Position numbers and translations under genes: made by a program | Shown: positions 1 to 8,100 of the stretch, in pieces | Numbering within the stretch: position 1 is the first letter of the stretch | How the letters are laid out: every line of letters begins with the position of its first letter | The notes under the pieces: generated by a model | Seen by the model: the letters and a program-made list of their open reading frames with translations, nothing else | Told to the model about the DNA's origin: nothing | Databases searched by the model: none | NCBI GenBank assembly: GCA_016936235.1 | Contig: JAFGPK010000005.1 | Coordinates: forward strand, 1 to 64,000 | Direction: 5' to 3' | Length of the DNA stretch: 64,000 nt | DNA from: Candidatus Fermentibacteraceae bacterium | GTDB lineage: Bacteria > Fermentibacterota > Fermentibacteria > Fermentibacterales > JCC-6

Positions 1-1496
1 GGGGCGAGGAGCTGTCCGGCTGCGACGTCTACAATCTGAACAATATCTACAGGCTGCATTTTCAGGGGAATGTGAGCGCCTGGGAACTGTCTGAAAGGCT
101 GCAGGACCTGCCAGGCGTCCTCAGAGCCATGCCGGTGCCGCTGCCCGTGCCACTGCCGATACCGCCCGATTACCAGAGCTTTCAGGGATACCTGAATTCC
201 GCAGGTTCAACCCCCACCGGAATAGACGCCTACTATGCATGGTCACAGGGTGGAGGCGATGGCACGGGAGTGACGGTATGCGATCTGGAATACAGCTGGA
301 ACTACCTGCACAACGACCTGTCCAGGTTGCCCGGCTCACAGATCAATACCTGGGTCGTAGACCCTTTCAGCGACAACAATCACGGGACAGCGGTGGTGGG
401 AGAGATGGTCTCGGACTTCAACTCGTGGGGAACCACTGGGATCTGCCACGGAGCGGGGCTGAAGACCTGCGGGACCTATTACGGGACGCCGTCGCCTCAA
501 TGGAACGTAGCCGGAGCGGTGACACTGGCGATATCCAACCTCGGCGCCGGGGATGTGATACTGATAGAACAGCAGTGGGAGTATGTCACAGGGTCCAATG
601 ACTACGTTCCGATAGAATGGTGGGGATCGTACTCACCTAATCCCCAGCAGTACAATTCGGTGTATGTCGCTATCCAGAATGCCGTGGCGAACGGTATCCA
701 TGTTGTGGAACCGGGAGGCAACGCGGTGAACGGCGGAGGGGCGAACATGGACCTGATGCCCTGGCTGGGGGACAGCGGAGCGATAATAGTGGGAGGGGGA
801 GGAGCCTATCCCGGGGGCACATGGCCGGGTGGCGACCTGCAGAGGCTCTTCTACTCGAACTACGGAGCGCGAATCACCAGCCAGGGCTGGGGGGAGGATG
901 TGGTTACGACCGGTTACGGGACCCTCTACAACTCCGAGGGTGTGGATTACTTCTACGCATCCGGCTTCTCAGGAACATCCAGCGCTTCCCCGGTAGTCGC
1001 CGGCGCCGTTGCCTGCTGTGTAGGATACTGGATATGCAACGGCAATCCCGCGGTGACGTTGACACCTTCGATCCTCAGGAACGCACTGAACGTTACCGGT
1101 ACGCCGCAGGTTTATCCACCCTCCGGAAACATCGGGAGCAGGCCTGATCTGGTGGGCGCTTTCGCGTACCTTTACGGCATGGGAGGGGTTGGTGCCGAAG
1201 GTGAAGGGTCTTCATCGGGAATCTTCGTCTATCCCAACCCCGCCGGGACAAGTGTCAGTGTGGATATAACGCCCTGCCCCGGGGGAGGTATCCAGGTCTC
1301 TGGCATGGCGGTTTACGATATCGCCGGAAGGCGCATGGCTTCACTCCGGCCAACGGTCTCCGGGCAGGAAAGCGCCCATTATACCTGGGACTGCAGGGAT
1401 CAGAACGGAGCCTCAGTTCCAGGCGGCATTTATATCGTTGCAGGATATATTGATGGTGAATACGCCGCGGAGCAACTGGTCGTCATCGGCAGGTGA
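1..1496 (+). CDS. Secreted subtilisin-like serine protease (S8) with C-terminal FlgD/T9SS-like domain; 5' end missing
   Basis: The reading frame is open to the left edge (codons from base 3), so the GTG at 72 is not the start and the true N-terminus lies upstream. The first ~40 visible residues look like the end of an I9-type prodomain (LNNIYRLHF, then LQDLPGV), followed by a proline-rich hinge (VPLPVPLPIPP). The S8 triad is visible: Asp in TVCDLEY, His in NNHGTAVVGEM, Ser in GTSSASPVVAG. The last ~90 residues (from VYPNPAG to LVVIGR) resemble the FlgD Ig-like or T9SS sorting domains found on secreted proteins of the FCB group. Expected role is an exported or surface-attached endopeptidase. 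The family is clear; the substrate and exact export route are not. Confidence 0.88.
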   Translation, partial: GEELSGCDVYNLNNIYRLHFQGNVSAWELSERLQDLPGVLRAMPVPLPVPLPIPPDYQSFQGYLNSAGSTPTGIDAYYAWSQGGGDGTGVTVCDLEYSWNYLHNDLSRLPGSQINTWVVDPFSDNNHGTAVVGEMVSDFNSWGTTGICHGAGLKTCGTYYGTPSPQWNVAGAVTLAISNLGAGDVILIEQQWEYVTGSNDYVPIEWWGSYSPNPQQYNSVYVAIQNAVANGIHVVEPGGNAVNGGGANMDLMPWLGDSGAIIVGGGGAYPGGTWPGGDLQRLFYSNYGARITSQGWGEDVVTTGYGTLYNSEGVDYFYASGFSGTSSASPVVAGAVACCVGYWICNGNPAVTLTPSILRNALNVTGTPQVYPPSGNIGSRPDLVGAFAYLYGMGGVGAEGEGSSSGIFVYPNPAGTSVSVDITPCPGGGIQVSGMAVYDIAGRRMASLRPTVSGQESAHYTWDCRDQNGASVPGGIYIVAGYIDGEYAAEQLVVIGR

Positions 1497-1565
1497 TGCC
1501 ACTGTGCCGGGGGCTGATCATGCGGATCGTCGGACAACACTGAATCCTGAAGGGTTAAGGATCAA

Positions 1566-2966
1566 ATGGGTGGTTTCTTCGGAGTAGTATCAGAGAAAGA
1601 CTGCACGGACGATGTATTCTATGGCACCGACTACCACTCACATCTGGGCACCATGCGCGGAGGGATGGCGATAAAGGGCCCGGACGGGATCGACAGGGCG
1701 ATCCATGACATCACCAGCGCGCAATTCAGGTCCAAGTTCGAGGAGGATCTGGCGCGGATGAGCGGGAACTCCGGCATCGGCGTTATAAGCGACTTCGATG
1801 ACCAGCCGCTGATAATAGGCTCACATCTGGGCAGATACGCGATAGTCACGGTGGGGGTGATAAACAATCTTGACGGAATAGTCAGGGAGGTCTTCAGGAA
1901 CCGTTCCGGTCACTTCTCGGAGATGGCCTGGGGAGAAGTGAGTCCCACGGAGGTCGTGGCCATGCTCATCAACCAGGAGGATTCCTTCTCAGCGGGGCTT
2001 CGAAGGGCGCAGGAAAGCATCCAGGGTTCCTGCTCCGTCCTGCTGCTGACCGAAAAGGGAATATACGCCTCAAGGGACAGACTCGGCCGGACCCCGGTAG
2101 CCATAGGGAGGAAGGAAGGCGCGTTCGCGGTCACCTTCGAGACCTGCGCCTTTCCAAACCTGGAGTATCGGTTCGAGAAGGAACTGGGACCCGGTGAGGT
2201 CGTCCTGCTGACGGAGGACGGGTACGAAACCGTTAAGGAACCCGGCGGGATGATGAGGATCTGCGCTTTCCTCTGGGTGTACTACGGTTTTCCGGCATCC
2301 AATTACGAAGGAGTGAACGTGGAGGATGCCCGGAACAGGTGCGGCGAATGCCTGGCCAGGAGAGACGATGTGGAAGTCGACATGGTAGCTGGTGTACCTG
2401 ATTCGGGTACCGGGCATGCCGTAGGCTACGCCAACTATTCAGGGATACCCTACAGGAGACCGTTCGTGAAGTATACGCCTACCTGGCCCAGGAGTTTCAT
2501 GCCCCAGAAGCAGGAGATGAGGGACCTTGTTGCGAGGATGAAGCTGATCCCTATAAGGGAGCTGATAAACGGGAAAAGACTTCTCTTCTGCGAGGATTCC
2601 ATCGTAAGGGGTACGCAGTTGAAGGACACCGTGAAGAGGCTGTTCGATTCAGGTGCTTCCGAGATACACATGAGACCCGCCTGTCCTCCGCTTGTCTTCG
2701 GTTGCAGATACCTCAACTTCTCAAGGTCACGTTCGGTGATGGACCTTGCAGGGAGAAAGGCGATACAGGAGCTGGAGGGCGACAACGAGAGTATTCCCGG
2801 AGCTTACCTTGACCCGGATTCGGCAGAATACACCGCGATGCTTGCCAGTATCAGAAAAAGGCTGGGTCTGACCACGCTGGCGTATCAGAGGCTGGAAGAC
2901 CTGGTGGAGGCCATAGGCCTTCCGGGGGAAAAACTATGTACCTATTGCTTCGACGGGACCGAATAG
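1566..2966 (+). CDS. Amidophosphoribosyltransferase-like protein (PurF family) lacking the N-terminal catalytic cysteine
   Basis: 466 aa, with the two-domain PurF layout: an N-terminal class II glutamine amidotransferase fold (about 1-230) and a C-terminal phosphoribosyltransferase domain with the PRPP loop CEDSIVRGT near residue 345. The C-terminal CTYCFDG resembles the cysteine region of Fe-S-containing PurF enzymes. PurF makes phosphoribosylamine from PRPP and glutamine in the first step of purine synthesis. Here the protein begins MGGFFGV, so the residue that should be the Cys nucleophile is Gly and the glutaminase half should be inactive. The ATG is preceded by AAGGA. It may be an ammonia-dependent enzyme or a paralogue with another role; no other purine gene is in the window. 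Confidence 0.8.
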   Translation: MGGFFGVVSEKDCTDDVFYGTDYHSHLGTMRGGMAIKGPDGIDRAIHDITSAQFRSKFEEDLARMSGNSGIGVISDFDDQPLIIGSHLGRYAIVTVGVINNLDGIVREVFRNRSGHFSEMAWGEVSPTEVVAMLINQEDSFSAGLRRAQESIQGSCSVLLLTEKGIYASRDRLGRTPVAIGRKEGAFAVTFETCAFPNLEYRFEKELGPGEVVLLTEDGYETVKEPGGMMRICAFLWVYYGFPASNYEGVNVEDARNRCGECLARRDDVEVDMVAGVPDSGTGHAVGYANYSGIPYRRPFVKYTPTWPRSFMPQKQEMRDLVARMKLIPIRELINGKRLLFCEDSIVRGTQLKDTVKRLFDSGASEIHMRPACPPLVFGCRYLNFSRSRSVMDLAGRKAIQELEGDNESIPGAYLDPDSAEYTAMLASIRKRLGLTTLAYQRLEDLVEAIGLPGEKLCTYCFDGTE

Positions 2967-2995
2967 GAAAAGGCATTTGAACGAAGGGAACAAAA

Positions 2996-3448
2996 TTGCA
3001 GGCTGAATTCTACGCGCTGCTCACGGCCGTCTGCTGGTCCGTGGGCTCTCTGATGGAGAAGACCGGGGTCCGTCTGGGAAACCTGACTCCCGTGATGGGA
3101 ACCACTCTGAGGACCTTTTTCAGCCTACTGCTTCTGGCGATGCTGTCCGGACCATACTGGGGCGAGATCAAACAGGCTGGAACCAGACCTTTGCTGCTTG
3201 TGGCGGCCGGCGGTGGGATACTCGCAGGGGGTCTGGGAATCATTTTCCTGTACACGGGTCTCAAGCACGGGCAGCTATCATCGGTAATGACGATAGCCTT
3301 CTGTCTGACCCCGGTTCTGGGTGTGATACTGGGCGTACTCGTGCTGAGGGAGAAACTCAACCCTGTGCAGCTGGCGGGAATACTCCTCTGCATAGCGGGA
3401 GCGTCAATGACGGTTCTCTTCAAGGATACGGGGGCGCCTGCTCAGTAG
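2996..3448 (+). CDS. EamA/DMT-family membrane protein, half-size
   Basis: 150 aa with about five hydrophobic segments and the typical EamA ending (LREKLNPVQLAGILLCIAG). Full-length EamA transporters have ten helices; this has a single five-helix unit, so it probably works as a homodimer or with a partner. The substrate cannot be told. The start is TTG at 2996 after GAAGGGAAC; an ATG at 3052 would cut into the first helix. It follows the PurF-like gene by 29 bp and is likely co-transcribed. Its 3' end overlaps the convergent dehydrogenase gene by 7 bp. Confidence 0.75.
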   Translation: MQAEFYALLTAVCWSVGSLMEKTGVRLGNLTPVMGTTLRTFFSLLLLAMLSGPYWGEIKQAGTRPLLLVAAGGGILAGGLGIIFLYTGLKHGQLSSVMTIAFCLTPVLGVILGVLVLREKLNPVQLAGILLCIAGASMTVLFKDTGAPAQ

Positions 3449-4419
3449 CCGGCGGACAGATCCACCCTGAAGGGCATGCTGCCGCAGGATGCAAGGGCAT
3501 TGATGGAACCGGCGATCTGACGGGCTCTTTCCATCTCCAGTGCTTCAGTCCCGAAACCGCCGCCCATGTGCGGTGTCATCACTATGTTGTCCAGTGAGGC
3601 GAGATCGTGGCGGGACGGCGGAGTGCACGTCCTCTCATCCTCCGATTCCGGGTACCTGTACCAGACGTCTATTCCAGCGGCACCTATGGAGCCGCTGGAA
3701 AGGCTTCTGTAGAGGGCGTCCTCATCCACAAGCCCGCCCCTGCCGATGTTCACCAGTACGGACTTCTCATGCAGTAGACCCAGTTCCTGTTCTCCAATTA
3801 TGCCAACGGTATCGTCGGTAAGGGGAAGTGTCAGTACAAGCACATCCGTATACGGGAGAAGCCTGTGAAGTGAAGCAGCAGGCAGAATCCGGACGCCGTC
3901 TTCCACCGTCTCCGAGACCGCGCTTCGCCTTATGCCCGTGACAGAGGCCCCCAGGGCGCGGGCGGCCCTGCCGACCCTGCTCCCGATGTGTCCGTAGCCG
4001 AGGATAAGGACGGCGCTCCCGCAGATGAGAAGGCGGCCCTCCTGCCGGTACCTCCATGACCAGTCACCCTTTCTGAGCTCCCTGTCGGCGGGGATTATGA
4101 GCCTTGCGGCGGCTATCATCAGACCCAGGGCGAGTTCTGCGGCTGAATCGGCATTGTGGTGTATGTTGTGAACGGAGATATGCGGATGGTCCATCATGAG
4201 GAGGCGGGTACTCCGGGGCAGCCCTGCCCAGGGAAGAAGAAGGTGGGTGAGACGGGAGGAGCGTGCGATGAGGTCCGCGTCGGGTCTTCCCGAAACGAGT
4301 ACATCGCAGTCGGCTGAAGAGCTGTCGGGCAGGATGGTCACCTCTTTCAGAAGGAGCGATTCGAGATGCCTCAGCATCTCCGGTGACCATTGCACATCGA
4401 GGAAAACCCTCAGCTCCAA
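3442..4419 (-). CDS. D-2-hydroxyacid dehydrogenase family protein (NAD-binding)
   Basis: 325 aa. The central Rossmann motif GYGHIGSRVG (about residue 140) is followed by the family's catalytic Arg in NIGRGGLVDE and His in MTPHMGG. This superfamily (SerA, LdhA, hydroxypyruvate/glyoxylate reductases) interconverts 2-keto and D-2-hydroxy acids with NAD(P)H. The N-terminal substrate domain is divergent and there is no ACT domain, so SerA is unlikely and the substrate stays open. Start TTG at 4419 has a good site (GAGGAGGGA) just upstream. It is the only minus-strand gene here, divergent from yjbQ. Confidence 0.82.
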   Translation of the reverse strand: MELRVFLDVQWSPEMLRHLESLLLKEVTILPDSSSADCDVLVSGRPDADLIARSSRLTHLLLPWAGLPRSTRLLMMDHPHISVHNIHHNADSAAELALGLMIAAARLIIPADRELRKGDWSWRYRQEGRLLICGSAVLILGYGHIGSRVGRAARALGASVTGIRRSAVSETVEDGVRILPAASLHRLLPYTDVLVLTLPLTDDTVGIIGEQELGLLHEKSVLVNIGRGGLVDEDALYRSLSSGSIGAAGIDVWYRYPESEDERTCTPPSRHDLASLDNIVMTPHMGGGFGTEALEMERARQIAGSINALASCGSMPFRVDLSAGY

Positions 4420-4548
4420 AATCCCTCCTCGATTCGACGTTTATTCCGCTCACACTGGAACTCCTTTGCCGTATTGAATATCATATGAACAGGGACATCG
4501 TTTTCATAACCCGAGGGTCCGGCCGGCACCTAACAGGGGAGGAAAGAA

Positions 4549-4965
4549 GTGAAGGTCCACGGCAAGACGATCACTGTGAACACCCGGGGCTTCTCGGACA
4601 TCGTGAACCTGGGGACCGAGGTCCAGTCCGTCGTGAGCGATTCCGGAGCGGATGACGGGCTCGTGACTGTAACGGTCATCGGCTCCACGGCTTCGGTCAC
4701 CACCATGGAGTACGAACCCGCTCTCGTGGAGGACATGCGGGAGCTCCTGGAGAAGCTGGTCCCGCGGAACATCCCCTCGAGACACTCGGAGACCTGGGGG
4801 GATGACAACGGCTTTTCCCATATGAGGGCATCCCTGATGGGACCAGGGATCACTCTTCCCGTGGCGGACGGAAGGGTACTGACGGGCACATGGCAGCAGA
4901 TCGTCCTCGTGGACCACGACAACCGTCCGAGGAGGAGGGAAGTAAGGATACAGGTACTCGGATGA
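4549..4965 (+). CDS. yjbQ: YjbQ/UPF0047 family protein
   Basis: 138 aa, the usual length for UPF0047. It carries the conserved C-terminal block: SRHSETWGDDNG, then SHMRASLMGP, then GTWQQIVLVDHDNRPR. Members form trimers and some show weak thiamine-phosphate synthase activity; the physiological role is unsettled. Start GTG at 4549 follows GGGGAGGAAAG at suitable spacing. Upstream 129 bp is the divergent intergenic region shared with the dehydrogenase gene; no convincing promoter was seen there. Confidence 0.9.
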   Translation: MKVHGKTITVNTRGFSDIVNLGTEVQSVVSDSGADDGLVTVTVIGSTASVTTMEYEPALVEDMRELLEKLVPRNIPSRHSETWGDDNGFSHMRASLMGPGITLPVADGRVLTGTWQQIVLVDHDNRPRRREVRIQVLG

Positions 4966-4972
4966 GTCCCGG

Positions 4973-5001
4973 TTGCTGAAAGCATCCGCCCGGTTTATCA
5001 T
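4973..5001 (+). promoter_or_regulatory. Candidate sigma70-type promoter for the lipoprotein gene at 5050
   Basis: TTGCTG (4973-4978), 17-bp spacer, TATCAT (4996-5001). The -10 matches consensus in 5 of 6 positions, the -35 in 3 of 6. Transcription would start near 5008, about 42 nt before the gene. Read by eye only. Confidence 0.45.
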
Positions 5002-5049
5002 ATTTCCGGTGCCGTTCCATATCGAGGGGCTCGACAGAGAGGAATGATA

Positions 5050-6027
5050 ATGCTCACAGGATCCGGAGGACTGATTCGCTCAGGCCTGTTCATGACATCG
5101 GTCCTGGCAGTTCTCATGGCCGCGGGATGCATTTTCGATTCTGAACCGGAGGAACCCGGCTTTCCGTCCCAGCTCGATGCCACCATCTCCTTCCAGGCAA
5201 TAGGCGACCCGGTCCTGTGCAAGTGCATGTCGGGATCCGGTCTGGCACTGGTGGCAGCCGGAACCAGCTTGGGAGTCATCGACATACAATCGGGACAGAG
5301 TCCCGTAGAACTCGCCCTGGGGGTGGAGATAGACGATATAGCCGACAGCGATGCGGCTGGTTACGCCTGGGTGCTGGCCGACTCCCTGCTCTATCCGGTC
5401 GATCTGTCCGGACCTTCCCTTGAAAGCCCCGTCAGGCTGGGGGGAGGGGGAAGCTTCGTGACCGTTTCATCAGCGGGGAACCGGGCCCTTGTCTCCATGA
5501 ACGATGACAGTATAACCCTGGTGGACCTGACAGGGATGCAGGTGACGACCCTTGCGGAACTCCAGATACGGGCCTGTCAGGGGATGGCCTTCGGAGGCGA
5601 TGAGACCGTATACGCCGCACTGGGTTCGGAGGGCGTCATCGCCGGATACGAGACGGAGAACTGGACGGAGATCGGGCGGGTATCCGTCCCTGGTGATGTG
5701 ATAGACCTCTTTCCCGGACCATCGGGGTATATCTGCGTGATTGTGAACGGCAGCAACGAGCTGTGGTTCATCAGGACCAGCGACTGCAAGCTGTACAGTA
5801 TGACCACCTTCCCCGAGACGCCACTGGCTGCGGCGTCGATGCCGGACGGCTCTTTCGCATACGCGACATGCGCTGGAAGCGGGCTCATGGTGGTTGCCGA
5901 GAACGGACAGATCGAGCTGCGCAGCCAGCAGTTCGGAATGCCTTCAAGCATTGACATCTCGCCTGACGGATCCAGGGCCGTGCTCTGCTCGACGGATGAG
6001 CGCAGGGTTTACGTACTTGTGAAGTAG
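5050..6027 (+). CDS. Predicted lipoprotein with beta-propeller-like repeats
   Basis: 325 aa. A signal peptide with a lipobox-like end (VLMAAGC, about residues 20-26) predicts lipidation at Cys and attachment to a membrane. The rest is beta-rich with repeats such as VSSAGNRALVSMNDDSITLVDL and a final ISPDGSRAVLCSTDERRVYVL, like YVTN/WD40-type propellers. The function is unknown; such proteins often bind other proteins or envelope parts. ATG 5050 is preferred because the site GAGAGGA (5037-5043) directly abuts the alternative ATG at 5044 but sits 6 nt from 5050. Confidence 0.7.
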   Translation: MLTGSGGLIRSGLFMTSVLAVLMAAGCIFDSEPEEPGFPSQLDATISFQAIGDPVLCKCMSGSGLALVAAGTSLGVIDIQSGQSPVELALGVEIDDIADSDAAGYAWVLADSLLYPVDLSGPSLESPVRLGGGGSFVTVSSAGNRALVSMNDDSITLVDLTGMQVTTLAELQIRACQGMAFGGDETVYAALGSEGVIAGYETENWTEIGRVSVPGDVIDLFPGPSGYICVIVNGSNELWFIRTSDCKLYSMTTFPETPLAAASMPDGSFAYATCAGSGLMVVAENGQIELRSQQFGMPSSIDISPDGSRAVLCSTDERRVYVLVK

Positions 6028-6040
6028 GACGAGCCCGGGA

Positions 6041-6910
6041 TCACTGGAAGGGCGGGATCAGCAGTTCCCTCAAGTAGTTGTTCCTCTCCACCAGTACATT
6101 CAGTGTGTCTTCCGAGAGCACGAGGAGTCCCCGGAGCGTTTCGGGATGATACACGGGGGTATCGTCGATATGGGTGATGAGGTCGCCGGGGCGGAGACCG
6201 CAATTCCAGGCCATGCTTCCCGTTATGACCGAGATTATCTGTATCCCGGAGGACCTTGATGTTGTCAGGGAGATGTTGGACAATGCGGTGACCCCGAAGG
6301 AGTACTCCGAGAAATCCCGTTCCAGGACCACCAGCCTTGCCCACATGTACCAGATCTGACCTGGATAGAGTACGAGGTAATCCCTTCCGTTGTCCTCAGG
6401 GAACTGCTGCGAAGGTCTGATTATACCCGTGATCATTCCCAGGAAAGCCCCGCTGCCGTTGAAGACAGCGGCTCCCATCAGACCGTCCCTCAGCTCAGCG
6501 GAAACCAGGAAGGACCCGTCAGGGTATCGCTCGATGGCCCTGCCCCTGACCTCTATCATCCCGCCGAGCCCCTGGCCTACGATGATGATCTCCTCCCCTA
6601 TGTCAGGTATTGTGCTGGAGGGTTCCTGAAAATCATCGAAAACCTGATCATCGAAGCTCATCATTACAAGACCCAGGTCCGGGGAAATCACCATGGAGTC
6701 GGGGAAACCTATGCCGGAGGATGTCTCCACCGAGACGCTGTCGCCGGGGGAGAAGAGACACAGAGCCACGGCATGTCTGGGGGAAATCGATACCGCGGTG
6801 CACAGCTCGATGCCCCCGGGAGTGGTGCCGACCCTCACGGTATGAACGTAATCCGTGATGTCCGCGGGCACCGCCGAGGCAAGGGAGGTGATCAGAAGAA
6901 GAAGGATCAT
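6041..6910 (-). CDS. HtrA/DegS-like envelope protein (trypsin fold plus PDZ), catalytic serine replaced
   Basis: 289 aa with an N-terminal signal or anchor (MILLLLITSLASAVPA). A trypsin-like domain covers about 25-170: His in SPRHAVAL and Asp in SPDLGLVMM fit the triad, but where HtrA proteins read GNSGGP this has DGLMGAAVFN, so the nucleophile Ser appears to be Met. A PDZ-like domain follows (from SGIQIISV, with GLRPGDLITHIDD). It lies 6 bp after the anti-sigma gene, in the position of a DegS-like sensor, but is probably not a protease. Binding envelope peptides through the PDZ domain is an inference. The region is unlike typical active HtrA, so the Ser alignment deserves a structural check. 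Confidence 0.72.
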   Translation of the reverse strand: MILLLLITSLASAVPADITDYVHTVRVGTTPGGIELCTAVSISPRHAVALCLFSPGDSVSVETSSGIGFPDSMVISPDLGLVMMSFDDQVFDDFQEPSSTIPDIGEEIIIVGQGLGGMIEVRGRAIERYPDGSFLVSAELRDGLMGAAVFNGSGAFLGMITGIIRPSQQFPEDNGRDYLVLYPGQIWYMWARLVVLERDFSEYSFGVTALSNISLTTSRSSGIQIISVITGSMAWNCGLRPGDLITHIDDTPVYHPETLRGLLVLSEDTLNVLVERNNYLRELLIPPFQ

Positions 6911-6916
6911 GATCCC

Positions 6917-7387
6917 TCAGAAGGATATAAGGCTTGCCTGCCTTGTGTATTCCGAGAGCGGAGCCGTCCTGATGCCTGATTTCGAGTACAGTTGCATTCC
7001 GACGTTCTTCGACTGGTAGGAAGTGATCCCGGCGACGGTGCCGTCACTGAGGGATTCTCCCGGGGAGGACAGGGGAAGAAGGGTTATGGCAAGTATGAGT
7101 ATGGCCGCAGCTGCCGGCAGGGTGAGCAAGGCGCTCAGCTTCCTTCCTGCGGTCCGGTTACGGTCCGACACGTTGCTCAGCATTCGGCGAACCTGATTCT
7201 CGAGGTCGTCCGGCGGCACAGGTGAAGGGAGGTTCCTGGCAACTCTCGAGATGTCGATTGACATCCGCATTGTCCTTCTGCAGGAACTGCATCCCATCAG
7301 ATGGAAATCCAGGAGTCTCTTCTGCTGCCCGGTGGCCTCGCCGTCGAGAACGAGGCTCATTATCATCTGTGCCTTCGAGCAGTTCAT
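6917..7387 (-). CDS. Anti-sigma factor with zinc-finger (ZAS) domain
   Basis: 156 aa starting MNCSKAQM. The N-terminal domain has the ZAS motif HxxxCxxC (FHLMGCSSC, about residues 29-38), followed by a hydrophobic helix (LTLPAAAAILILAITLLPL, near 90-110) and a short extracytoplasmic tail. Such proteins hold ECF sigma factors at the membrane. The ATG overlaps the sigma stop codon as ATGA (7387-7384), a translational-coupling arrangement. The open frame extends further upstream to 7687 but only as overlap with the sigma gene. Confidence 0.85.
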   Translation of the reverse strand: MNCSKAQMIMSLVLDGEATGQQKRLLDFHLMGCSSCRRTMRMSIDISRVARNLPSPVPPDDLENQVRRMLSNVSDRNRTAGRKLSALLTLPAAAAILILAITLLPLSSPGESLSDGTVAGITSYQSKNVGMQLYSKSGIRTAPLSEYTRQASLISF

Positions 7388-7977
7388 TTCCACTCTTCCC
7401 ATACATCGTCCAGAAGCTCCCGGAGCCTGGCCCTTGCCCTGTTTATCCTTGATTTTACCGTGCCCAGCCTGATTCCCAGTATATCGGCGATGTCCTCGTA
7501 GGACATCTGGTCCTGCTCTCTCAGAATGAAGGGTTCGCGGTAGTGCGGGGGAAGCCGGTCCACCGCCTCCTCTATGGAAGCCCTCAGTTCGATTCTGCCG
7601 GCATTGTAATGGGGTGCGGTCTTGCCGGAGCTGGTAAGGTTGACATGTTCCAGCGGGACGCTGATCCACCTGGACCTCCTGCGCCATTCCTTCTTGGCCA
7701 GATTGCTGGCAATGGTGAATACCCAGTTCACCAGCTTCCTTTCCGGATCGAACTTATCACGGTACCTGTAAACCCTGCAGAAGGTCAGCTGCAGCATCTC
7801 CTGGGCGTCCTCCTCGTTTCCCAGCATCCTTATGAGAAGGGAGTATATGGGAGCCTGGAAGCGCCTGATGATCTCGGAGAATGCATCTTCGTCGCCGCCG
7901 CAGAGGTCGACCATAAGCTGAGAGTCAGACCTCGGGTCCTTCTGCGTACGCTTGGAAGTTATGATCCTGCCAGTCAA
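7384..7977 (-). CDS. ECF-type RNA polymerase sigma factor (RpoE-like)
   Basis: 197 aa. Region 2 is evident (DAFSEIIRRFQAPIYSLLIRML, then the DAQEMLQLTFCRVYRY core) and region 4 has the helix-turn-helix YEDIADILGIRLGTVKSRINRARARL, both typical of ECF sigma70 proteins. It directs RNA polymerase to envelope-stress or similar promoters when released by the anti-sigma factor encoded directly downstream. The TTG start at 7977 has AAAGGTG about 8 nt upstream. A GGAAC element and an inverted repeat lie in its upstream region, so autoregulation is plausible. Confidence 0.92.
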   Translation of the reverse strand: MTGRIITSKRTQKDPRSDSQLMVDLCGGDEDAFSEIIRRFQAPIYSLLIRMLGNEEDAQEMLQLTFCRVYRYRDKFDPERKLVNWVFTIASNLAKKEWRRRSRWISVPLEHVNLTSSGKTAPHYNAGRIELRASIEEAVDRLPPHYREPFILREQDQMSYEDIADILGIRLGTVKSRINRARARLRELLDDVWEEWK

Positions 7978-8019
7978 ATCCGAACACCTTTCAGCTTGGG
8001 TGTCGCACTCGTTACATGT

Positions 8020-8048
8020 AATATACCCTGAGGGGTGTATATTGTTCC
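8020..8048 (-). promoter_or_regulatory. Inverted repeat and candidate ECF promoter between the sigma gene and the exporter gene
   Basis: The divergent intergenic region holds an imperfect palindrome at 8021-8042 (ATATACCC, TGAG, GGGTGTATAT). On the minus strand GGAACA (8048-8043) resembles the GGAAC -35 element of RpoE-type sigma factors, with AT-rich TATATT about 17 bp downstream. This would suit autoregulation of the sigma operon, or an operator for either gene. By-eye evidence only. Confidence 0.35.
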
Positions 8049-8100
8049 AGCCCCGAATTACTTGACCTGAACAGCGTTTGTAGCAAAGATAGTGTCTACC

